From NCBI GenBank assembly GCA_007115705.1, contig QXEO01000217.1, positions 682,001-746,000 of the forward strand: DNA of 64,000 nucleotides, written 5' to 3'. Positions 54,790 through 64,000 of the stretch are shown in pieces (positions within the stretch are counted from its first letter, which is position 1; each line of letters opens with the position of its first letter). Below the pieces are notes generated by a model that was not told the origin of the DNA, did not search any database, and saw only the letters and a program-made list of their open reading frames with translations. Position numbers and translations under genes: made by a program. This DNA is from Dactylis glomerata (Eukaryota > Streptophyta > Magnoliopsida > Poales > Poaceae).

Positions 54790-55346
54790 ATCAAATTATT
54801 GTTCTCTTCCTATACAGTACTTCCCTATCTGGTACAGTACGAGTTCCGCGAGCGAGAAGTGATGCCCACTGTGCTCGCTATCATGAAAGAGATTGTGTCC
54901 TGATGCCTTTCATTCCCAAAATTTATTCCAAACCAGCCTTTATACGTGTGAGGTTTCTCCGACCGTGCAAACAAGACAAATTCTTTTCTTGGTGGTGTGT
55001 GGGGTGCAGGTTGCATCGTGCCCTGTTTGCATCCAAGTGAATATCCAGTTGAAGGAGCTAGCATAGTTATAGGTGCGAGGAAATGGAGTACAAGCAAGTA
55101 GATGAGAAAATACGGCTAGTCTCTGAGATGAGAAGGAGTACAAGCGATTAACAGCAAGCTAAGATATCAAAATGCCACTAACATTTCTGGCTGCAGCTTT
55201 CCATGCTTACGTTCTTCAAGGGTACACTTCAAGGGTGATTACCAATATTCAAATATTTGTTGGGCCGGATTCATTAGATGTATAGTATTTAACATGTTCG
55301 GGAACAACCTAATTAGGCAGATGCATGCGCAAAGCCAGGCTTGAGC
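54790..55346. repeat. Dispersed block, copy C (part 1)
   Basis: Shares TCCTGATGCC, CATTCCCAAAATTTA, GCATAGTTATAGGTGCGAGG and GATGCATGCGCAAAGCC with copy A. It continues at 56863-56923 and 59926-60060 across two insertions. Confidence 0.78.
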
Positions 55347-56853
55347 GAGAAAGTATCCCTATGGAAACCAAGTTTCAGTGGAAACATCGAAACTGAGATG
55401 TATGTCGTTGGATCGTAAATGAGAGGCGCAGATCAGCCAACCAGCTACTCCATGCACTTTGCAAAAACACGCCCGCTTTCTGGATGCTATTTTGCTCAAG
55501 AGACCTTGTTCTTTCTCCCAAAACATAAATGAAGCAAAACTAGCACAAGATAGTTTGAACTGTCGCCTCTATACTCCACGCATTTGCAGTTCTCTCATTT
55601 AATTTCAGTAAAATTTATGTAAATTAGTATTTTCCTTAAGTCTGTTCTTTCATTAAGAAGTATTAAAGCAAAGTAATGAGAGCAAACACAGAGCAGTTCT
55701 ATGTTATTTTCAACATCAAATTTCTCGTAGGAGTCATACATAGTTCACCGAAATATTTTGCTTAATTCGGTTCTTTCATTAAGAAGTACCATCCACCAGA
55801 AATATTCAACAATATTTTTCACAGAATATTTCTTCCAATAAGATTCAACAATATTTCATACAAAATTCCTTTAAAAAAATTCATACAAGTTTCACACATT
55901 ATGTCATATAAATTTTTTCACCGAAATATTCATACAAGTTCTATACATGTGTCAGCCAAAAGTTATACATAATTTACATAATATTTCTGAAGATTATCAA
56001 ATCCACTATGTTGCACTCAAGATTGACAGTGCATACATTCAAGTTCCATTAACAATATGTAGATCGCACAAGATTCATACAAGTTGCAAACACTTACCGA
56101 TCTATGTATAATTAACAGTACAAGATTCATACAAGCTTCCATACTGATCTATGAAATTAATCAAATCCACGGTAGATTCAGCAGGATACAAATTTCATAC
56201 ACAACTAGTATCTAATTCACACGAGATTCGCTCACTGGATCTTGAAAGAAAAAACATGTTTCAAAGAACACATGAACATGAACTCTGATGCACTCCAAAA
56301 ATTAATTTTGTCACCAAGAAAAATAAAACTCCACTAAATCTTGCAAAAATATTGGAAGAATCATTGAGAATGGATCTCAATAAAATCAAGAAAACACCTA
56401 AAGAATCATGCAAATAACTTTAGGTGGATCTAAAAATGAAAAAAAAACAATGATGTGCCTCGGATCTAAGCCCTCCAGGACCAGATCGAGGGCGAGAAAG
56501 CTGTCGGCGGCCATGAACTGCTCGGCCGGAGCACCACCGCCACCCAAGCCCGTCTTCAACCCTAGATGGGAGAACGGAGAAAGTTTCCTCTGCAGCTCGT
56601 CCCGACGAGGTGCTACCCGAGCCTCTCCTCTTTTCACGACAGTTGGTGGTGGCGGCGGCCGATCTCGTCACTCGAGTGGTGCAGACCTCCGTGCTCAGCC
56701 GCCGAGCTCAGATCGAGAGAGATTGATCCGAGAGGGTGCTTTATACAAATGGGTCAAGGTGGGACACGTGAGACTGATCTGGACCACAATTTTTTGATCC
56801 GATGCTGGTTTCCATGTTTCCACTGAAACTTGGTTTTCATAGGATACTTTCTC
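55347..56853. mobile_element. Non-autonomous MULE with a GC-rich insert
   Basis: 1507 bp with about 46-bp terminal inverted repeats (GAGAAAGTATCCCTATGGAA against GAGAAAGTATCCTATGAAAA) and a perfect 9-bp duplication GGCTTGAGC (55338-55346 and 56854-56862), the Mutator hallmark. Most of it is AT-rich with CATACAAGTTTCACAC-type words. 56456-56720 is sharply GC-rich and open on both strands (56398-56637 minus), suggesting a captured gene fragment. No transposase. Confidence 0.88.
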
Positions 56854-57700
56854 GGCTTGAGCATAGCGGAATCAGAAATGAATGCTAAACTATACATCTG
56901 GCGCAACGAGAAGTTAACAGCAGTTGGACATCAAGTGGTCTCTCTCTAGCAAAGATCAGATCGGGTCGGAAAAGAAAGTCGTTGCCTCTCTAGCACCCCC
57001 CCCCCGCCGCCACACCTCCTACTCCACCGTAGATTGGTTCCCCCTCCTCCGGCCGGCCTCACCGGCGTTAGGAGGGGTGGGGAACCCAATCTATGTGTGG
57101 AGGTTTTAGTAAAAGTATTATTTTCTAATAGATTAAGTTAGGGTTTGGTAGCCATCTTCAATAAAGATGGTATCTTCTACAATAATTGATCTTCGGTCAT
57201 TTCTTAGACGACGAGATCTTCATTCCGGCGTCAATGGCAGTTTTGGAAGATCAAGTTTCTCTAGGTATGGTCCTTCAGATCTTGCTTCGCCGGATCGATC
57301 TTGAATTTTTTCTCATGGTTGCCGCGTGGAGTATTATCCTTGTACTATTTGTCCCGGCTGCTACGTCCTCGACAATGGTGATTCGTGCTCTCGGCTCCCC
57401 AGCGACGTCGACCTGGCTGTTCGGTTACTTTTCCCTGTCATACCGGTGTTGGTATTCTTGCCGATGGTGACTGACTACTTCAATGGTTGCGCGCGTGTAC
57501 GTAACCTTGGCATTGCGGCTCAAATTAAAATTATGGGAGAACCTTCATTGGTATTTTTAGGTCTATAGTTTGGTATCTATCTTCGGCTGCCTCCAGGAAA
57601 GTACAACATTGTGTCATGGAAGAAGAAAGAGTTTGAAGACCTCGAAGATTTGCTATTTTCTTTCAGACTTTATTTTGTAATAGTTGAAGTCAGATCGTAT

Positions 57701-57887
57701 TGTTGAAGGGTAGGGGGAGAGAGAGATTGGCGGAATATGATCGATATATTATTGAGCCTCTCGGGCGAGTATATATAGACGTACAACGGACCGACTTGGA
57801 GTACAAGACAAGGCATAGACTTGGAGTATAAGACAAGTATCCTATCTCTATCCTAATCTAGCCGCGTACAACATGTATACTCTAACA
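57701..57887 (-). repeat. 3' LTR, non-autonomous element
   Basis: 187 bp TGTTGAAGGG to CTCTAACA. Confidence 0.93.
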
Positions 57888-57940
57888 TCCCCCCGCAGTC
57901 GTAGCGGTAGCGTCGTGAACAACTGGAACGTCGCGAACGG

Positions 57941-59523
57941 TTAGACTGGAGAGAAACCGAAGTAGAACAGTGCGCTGACATCCCCCCGCAGTGGTAGCGG
58001 GGACGTCATGGACGGTGTCACATCGCAGAAGCTTGGACTGTAGAGAATGCTGGTGAGGAGCTCAGGCGAGGTGGTAGCCCTTGTGCCGATGTCGAGGGAG
58101 CCGAGAGCGGTGGGTGCTGCAACCTTGGTCGAGGTAGCCGTGCGAGGGGTCGCCGTGGTCGATGTCGCGGTGAGTGCCGATGACGAGGTAGCCGCAGATG
58201 AAGCCGTAGGCGCGTAGGGCGCCGTAGAAGGACGGAGACGCGTCGAGGCAGTCGTCGGGGAGAGCGATGCCGAAGTCGATGCAGTCCGAGTCGTCGAGGA
58301 CGAGGTGCGGCCATGGCTTTGCCAGAACCAGGCGCACGTCGGGGACGAAGGCATACTCCGGTTGTGCCAAAATCGAGTACGCGAAGATGAACACGGGGAC
58401 GAGGCGCTGCGACCGAGCTTGCCAGACTCGGGAACGCGTCGGGGACGAAGGCAAGCACCGGTGTTGCCAGTACCGGGCGTGCAGAGAACGGGACCAGTAG
58501 AAACAACTTCACGCCATGTCGGAGAGGAGACTAGCAGAGAAGGCCTCCACGACGGTTGCGAGGCGCACAACGGCAAAGGGTGCCGGTGCAGTCCGCGGTT
58601 GTCGGAGTAGACGAGCAGGTGTAGGCGAGAACAAGGCGATGACGCTAGCGATGAAGTCGTGCTGGACGTAGACGTAGAAGGCGGCGAACCAGCAACGACC
58701 AAAAGTGGCCATGCTGGATGCCTAGACAGGCGAAGAGGTAGTCGGCGGGACCTACGACAGCCAAGAGGGCCATGCAGGTTACCTGTGGAGATGCGGCGGC
58801 GGTACTCGAAGTAGGCGAGGAAGAACCCAGCGGCGCGACGAAGACCTTGCGCGGACGGCGACATCCCGCGCCAAGGGAGGTGGCGCGGGGGAAGCCGACG
58901 ACGTCCTCGCGAGGTGACGGCGATGACCGCGTGCAGCGACGCAACAGCCCGATGGGACGGCGCGGCTGTAGGGCGCGAGTCGGTGCAGCGGCGTGAGAAC
59001 CACCAGCAACGTACATGCCGGAGAAGGCACGTTGGTAGCCGGCGGCGGGGACCAAAGGCAGTGACGCTACGGCCCGAAGGGGCAACGCAGCGGCAACCCG
59101 ATGCTCGAACGGTGGTAGGCGCGTGCTCGGGGACGTACTTGGCGGAGACGAGTGCCGGATCTGTTGATCAGACCGACGGCGGCGCTGTTTGCCAAGTCCT
59201 TGACGACGGCACACAGATCGGAACCCGTGGCGTCGTTGTCGGTGAAGTCCTTGGCGATGACGGCGAAGACGGACCGGCGATGGAGACCGTGCAGGCGTGG
59301 AGCCGGTAGTGACGCACCGAGGCGTCCCTCGGACGACGCGTCCGACGTTGTCGCGCGGTTGGTGAAGGCGAGTGGCCGCTGGTGCGAGGTCGACGCCGAG
59401 GTTGGAGTAGAGGCGCGTGGTGACGGCGGCGGTGGGCGACGCAATCCGATCTAAGATCGGTAAACCAAAAAGAAAACGCCGGTCAAGCGACCGGCGAGAA
59501 AAAGACGTAGGGCAGCCGATCAA
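57941..59523 (-). other. GC-rich internal ORFs of the non-autonomous element, possible captured gene
   Basis: Minus-strand frames 58645-59523 (292 codons) and 58062-58454 (130 codons) fill most of the interior. The second reads plausibly as protein (PDVRLVLAKPWPHLVLDDSD, then FGIALPDDCLDASPSFYGALR). In an overlapping frame 59067-59444 a segment FAVIAKDFTDNDATGSDLCA is also protein-like. None matches a family I know. They could be decayed Gag or transduced host exons. High GC makes long open frames likely by chance. Confidence 0.35.
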
Positions 59524-59649
59524 CCGATCGGCGGACGAACCCTAATACGGGCGGCACGGCCCCCGGCGGAGATCATGGAGATCGACCTCCCCGCGGACGC
59601 GGGCCTGACGCGTGCCCAGGAGCGTCAAATCGGCGATGGAATTGAATCG

Positions 59650-59660
59650 CTCTGATACCA
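59650..59660 (-). promoter_or_regulatory. Primer binding site, non-autonomous element
   Basis: TGGTATCAGAG (minus strand) directly adjoins the 5' LTR; initiator tRNA-Met type. Confidence 0.9.
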
Positions 59661-59847
59661 TGTTGAAGGGTAGGGGGAGAGAGAGATTGGCGGAATATGA
59701 TCGATATATTATTGAGCCTCTCGGACGAGTATATATAGACGTACAACGGACCGACTTGGAATACAAGACAAGGCATAGACTTGGAGTACAAGACAAGTAT
59801 CCTATCTCTATCCTAATCTAGCCGCGTACAACATGTATACTCTAACA
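59661..59847 (-). repeat. 5' LTR, non-autonomous element
   Basis: 187 bp, three transitions from 57701-57887; contains GTCTATATATACTCG (minus strand), a TATA box. Confidence 0.93.
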
Positions 59848-59925
59848 CGTATATCTCTATCATGTACTATTTATTATTATGAATATATGTGGTATTGATT
59901 GTAAAAAAAAAGAAGGTAACAGCAG

Positions 59926-60334
59926 TCATCAGTTTCACAGCCGCTCAAACCCTATTTCGGCAGAAGAATGCAAACTTGAGCAGTAGCACGACTTCCATCG
60001 GAGGATGCGATTCATCCATCCTCCGTCTAGTTGCCCATACACAATGACAGCTTCTTCCGCAGCGACATTTAACCTAATGGAGGAACTAAGTAGAACATGC
60101 AACATTTAACCTATATTTATCTTCTCCAATGCATCAACCAATGATTTAGAGTAGCTCGACAGGTGACGAGGTCGTGAGACTAGTTTAGGAGCAAGCATTT
60201 AGCTAGTCCATTAGTTGGTACGCAGCGACTGACTCGACTTATTTTATGTCATTGGCATCAACAAATTAGGGTGCACACTATATATTCACCCACAGCTTCG
60301 GGCGGCTCCGCAGCGTGAAAAGGGTTCTATCCTG
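59926..60334. repeat. Dispersed block, copy C (last part) and spacer
   Basis: 59926-60060 matches 12110-12330 of copy A (CACAGCCGCTCAA, GGAGGATGCGATTCA, ACACAATGACA). 60061-60334 holds nothing recognised. Confidence 0.65.
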
Positions 60335-60635
60335 AGTTCCTGACGCCACTCATTCCAAAAGTTTAGTCTAAATCGGACTTCTGTAGGTTAGGTTGTCGTC
60401 TTGGACCATGCAAACAAGGGGAATTCTTTGCTCCATGTGAATATGACTCTCTAAGTAAAGGTAGGTTGTACCATGTCTTCTTGGTATCCAAGTATATATG
60501 TATCGAGCTGGATGGAGGCAAAGCCTAGTTATAGGTGAGAAGAAACAGAGTACTAGCAAGTAGGTCGGACATTATAACTAGCCGGTAAAAAGCAGAATTC
60601 CCATCACTTCGTGGTAGAACTAATATCAGCTAGTA
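60335..60635. repeat. Dispersed block, copy D
   Basis: A more diverged copy sharing CCTGACGCCACTCATTCC, CATGCAAACAAGG and CTAGTTATAGGTGAGAAG. It is interrupted at its right by a MITE. Confidence 0.65.
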
Positions 60636-60793
60636 CTCCCTCCGTTCATAAATATAAGATGTTTTAGATTTGTGAAGCAAATGTATCTAGATAAGTTTTA
60701 GTGTATATATTCGAATAAACTTATACACTAAAAGATGTCTAAATATATTTGCTTCACAAAACTAAAACATCTCATATTTATAAACGGAGGGAA
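60636..60793. mobile_element. Stowaway-type MITE
   Basis: 158 bp between TA dinucleotides with CTCCCTCCGTTCATAAATAT ends inverted at the right (TATTTATAAACGGAGGGA). Same family as 6826-7004. Confidence 0.88.
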
Positions 60794-63700
60794 TAATTCA
60801 TAACTTGCAAGCATAAATGACATAGACACTGCATGCCGCATGGAACCGACGGCTGGGCCACGTACGGCGCCGAGGGGCGACTCCTGTACTTCCCCAGGCT
60901 GGCCGTTATCACGACGCAGGGGCGTCTAGGTATCTAACGCTGCGCGGAAACTACCGATACAGCCTGTAGGTGTGACTTTTTTTTTGAGCAGACGGTGCGA
61001 CTAGTATATAGAGAGTAGTCTGTAACGTGAGACCCTTAGAATAGGGAGCTTTTTTACGGTGATTGGCACGGAACCTAGGTTCCGTCCAGTTCCGTTAAGT
61101 CTAAATTTAAAAATTAATAGAATACCATGAATTTAGGGGTAAATAGTAATCATATTCATAGTCATTATTGCTTGGAAATTATCTACTGGTCTGTTTGATT
61201 CCCATTCTCCCTACCGCGGTGACCGGCGATCCATAGCACCTTCAAACTCCGATCTTGACAGGCCGGCTGGGAAGTTCTAAGAACAAGTTTGCATCACGCC
61301 ATGGAGATTAGGATATAATAATTAACAATTACCCTTAGCATAAAGAACTTGGAGCAGATCATCCACGAACATCAACGTATCTGACTGATAATCAATTAAT
61401 CAAGGAAGGATTTGATTCGTTCCATGTCAGTGCTAATACAACGCCGTTTGCCATCATCATGGCTTTGCCCGGAAGCAGCTCATCGTCGTTCGGATTGTAT
61501 CAGCGATCATGGCGGCAGGGACGCGTGTTATTCCAATCAGGATGAAGAGGCGGCGTGCTCTCAGATCGGCAAGGCACGACGATTTCGGTAAAATTTCTTT
61601 ATTAATTTTCTACCGGTACCGCATAAATTTGGTTCCGGTCCCACATTTTTGGTATCGTTGGGTTCCGTTAGTTTGGTTCCGTCTATTTTTGGTACCTTTT
61701 GATTTCATAAACCAGGTCAATAAAAAATAACCTTCTTCATCCATAAAACCAGGTCAATCACACATGACCATCTCCAATTCCTCGGCAGTACCCTACAAGT
61801 ACTCCGAACCATGCCCGTGCCACGGCAGTACCCTCCGAGTACTCTGTCCGGCACCTTCCTCCATTTGTTTCCGAAAACCACTTTTAAAACAAAAACTAAC
61901 ACAGGTTAAGTATGGCCATCCCAACCGTCCATGACCGAGAACTCGGCTATTCGAATAGATTTACACTCTGCAGAGGTTGTACACTTTACCCACAATCATC
62001 CGGATTCTCATCGTGTGGGTATCTTTCCCACATAACATCATATGCCACGACAAGCACCCGATCGTAGTTTTTCACCTGCCCACCTTAGCATTAGATCTAC
62101 CGCCAAGAGGGGTATCCCTCAACACCAAAGCCCAAGTGGTTGTTTAACGCAGGAGTTACAAATTCTCTAGCCCACTCGACCCTTTGGAATGACACTGCCC
62201 GTAGTAGTCATGTACTCACGGTAGCTCATTATCAATGAGGGCTCTCGGCTTGTACCCCTGCCCCCTGAAAAGGTGATAAAGCGAGCCTGGGTAACCACTC
62301 CTACCCAGGGTGCCACGGAAAAGGTGTCCATGGTCGGACTGCCATTACAATTTATAGATCCCATACTAAGATGAACAAACTACTCTGCTACGCCCCGTCC
62401 CATACCAGGGTAATTGTGGTTGCACGGGTTAATTGGTTTGGCGAACACTTATACATAATGCCCTTTTTCATAAATCCTCCTTCTCCATCTCTCCATTTTT
62501 TACAACATATTTTCCTGAAAACATTTCAGTGGAATAGAGCACTATTCCAAGGTTTTCGAAATCATTATTCAAGGTCCCATTTGAGTGTTCCCAACCTAGA
62601 GTTTTTGCTCCACTGGATAGTTTTCCAAAGGCTATGATGCTAACCATCACGCCACTAACCCAGAGGATAAGTAGGTGTCGAAAGGGGTCACCCATGAGGA
62701 TGATAATAGTTGACTTGTGGAGCCAAGTCACCAACAATTGCTATAGAGAGGTAATAGCAATGTGTAAACATGCATTTTCATAAACATTGTAAACATGCAA
62801 TAAGTAAAACTAGGATCAGATATGCAACAAGTTTAGATGGCTTGCCTTGGTTGGCATGTCCCTGGTTTCTTATTTCCCCCTCCTCAGAATACCCAGTGTA
62901 GTTCGAATCTAGCACCGATAATAATAATAAAATAAGCACACTAGCACAAATAAACCACACACTTCACCACATCAAATATAACACATCAATATAAACACCA
63001 GTAGGTATTATAACACATTACTGAACTACTCCAAGTGGTTTCATCCATTTATCATACTCCAAGATTTATTGGTGATTTTAGCAAACAACAACCCTAATAA
63101 GCTCTAAACAACATGCAGGCAGTTAAAGTTATTCAAATCATGCAATCAGCATACCAACAGAAAGATAACATTTTTTTGAATCCAACAAAAGGGGATTTAT
63201 TCAAAAAGGATTGGTAGTTATTTTTCTATGTTTTTCCTAATAAAAACAATGGCTGAAAAGCAATTTAATCCTCAGATAATCTATGTTATTCAGAAAAATC
63301 TACCAGCTATTGATATAGCAAGCTACTGCAGTACGTGATCCAAGGAAATTGGAATCATGCCAAAATCATGCATAAATTTGGTTCAATAAATTTATAAAAG
63401 CAAATGAACTTTTATCGTGAAAACATTACTGTACCTAGTTCACACCTCTGGTAGGGTTCAAAACAGTGTATAATGCAAGATATCTAAACAAGGGTTCCAA
63501 CAAAATTGGATTCACCAAATTATGAGTTGTATAACTCCAGATTTGGATTTTAGAATGGAAAGTGCTCTGATTCACAAGATTAAATACAAGAAATTTTACA
63601 GGAATTATTTTGGTATAAGACCAGTGCCATAAGTTAGATATTTCATCAGAGAACACACAGAAATTTGAACTAGGTCATTTGCATGTTCATAGAATTTTCA

Positions 63701-64000
63701 ATGGAATTTAGAACTATTCAGATATATGAATTGATTTGCAGTTTTTCCTTAAAAAATACTAGTGGGCTGAAATCATCAGATTGGTCTGCACAGTGCTAGG
63801 CCGGCCTACCAATCTATGGGCTGTGACAGAATATTGACTAAAATAACAAGAGGGCTGCTTTATATTCGTGCTACAGGTTAGATATTCATGCACGACCATG
63901 CAGAAACGCCTGGCTAGGTGTACTCGACGAAGCTGATGGAGGAAAGGTGGGGGCTCACCGTGGGATGGCTGGAGAAGATGGAGAGGCGATGCTGGGTCGA
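60794..64000. other. Non-coding right end of the window
   Basis: No coding region supported. 61040-61120 and 61590-61700 contain repeated GGTTCCGT words. 61910-62360 (TTGTACACTTTACCCACA and following) resembles internal or LTR sequence of a degraded retroelement, but no termini were found. 62360-64000 is AT-rich with only short frames. Confidence 0.4.

Larger units (their letters stand above)
57701..59847 (-). mobile_element. Non-autonomous LTR retrotransposon, 2.1 kb
   Basis: LTRs 57701-57887 and 59661-59847 (187 bp, three differences, all transitions), duplication CGTAT at 57696-57700 and 59848-59852, a primer site TGGTATCAGAG touching the right LTR and polypurine CTGCGGGGGGA before the left LTR. 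These signals match the copia element at 7121, so that kind of machinery may mobilise it. No protease, integrase or reverse transcriptase. Confidence 0.92.
56924..59911 (+). mobile_element. Poly(A) retroposon (LINE-like 3' end or SINE-like), interrupted
   Basis: Flanked by a 14-bp duplication with one mismatch (GAAGTTAACAGCAG ending 56923; GAAGGTAACAGCAG ending 59925) and ending in GTAAAAAAAAA, as in target-primed insertion. Without the nested LTR element it is about 836 bp. It begins CTCTCTCTAGCAAAG with a C10 run and ends TTTTGTAATAGTTGAAGTC before the insert. No reverse transcriptase. Some stretches (57186-57560) stay open on the plus strand but lack motifs. Confidence 0.75.

Overview
The window is plant nuclear DNA, almost certainly from a grass. 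The evidence is nested LTR retrotransposons, CACTA and Mutator-like DNA transposons, Stowaway-type MITEs and low gene density; the species cannot be read from the sequence. I found no intact ordinary host gene. Nearly every long reading frame belongs to a mobile element, and most carry nonsense codons.

Layout. (1) 1-~6400: a Mutator-like element (MULE) with a MuDR/MULE transposase and a coiled-coil ORF on the minus strand. They converge on the spliced 3' end of another gene (72-815). Palindromic arrays lie between the convergent genes (1135-1340) and beyond the transposase 5' end (6120-6315). (2) 7121-12077: a 4.96 kb Ty1/copia element (minus strand) with identical 138 bp LTRs, a CATAG duplication and three in-frame stops. 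(3) 13162-34791: a Ty3/gypsy element of Tat type (plus strand, TSD AGCAC), split by a second Tat-type gypsy element at 20739-33539 (minus strand, TSD GGGCC). Each carries a gene antisense to its own gag-pol between integrase and 3' LTR, with its own TATA box: an AT-hook plus B3-like protein in the outer element, and a six-exon 'gypsy-type transposase' family gene in the inner one. (4) 35312-46706: a SIRE/Maximus-type copia element (minus strand) with an extra ORF downstream of pol. CCGGCTATAGCCGG-type palindromes occur in both LTRs and again upstream of that ORF. (5) 46803-47431 a small MULE; 47791-50603 a non-autonomous CACTA; 53728-54399 a small CACTA-like element. (6) 50604-64000: mostly non-coding sequence holding diverged copies of a dispersed block (copies B, C, D; copy A flanks the copia element). 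Copy C is broken by a 1.5 kb non-autonomous MULE and by a poly(A) retroposon that itself contains a 2.1 kb non-autonomous LTR element.

How the parts relate. LTR divergence by eye fits the nesting order: outer gypsy about 9/335 sites, inner gypsy about 12/579, SIRE about 8/1171, small copia 0/138. Most stops in the gypsy polyproteins look like C-to-T or G-to-A changes (CAG to TAG, CGA to TGA, TGG to TAG/TGA), as expected of methylated, silenced copies. The most unusual signals are the antisense accessory genes of the two gypsy elements, a dispersed ATGGCGGA/TCCGCCAT word through the inner gypsy, the palindrome arrays shared by the SIRE LTR and an internal promoter-like region, and the palindrome arrays of the MULE.
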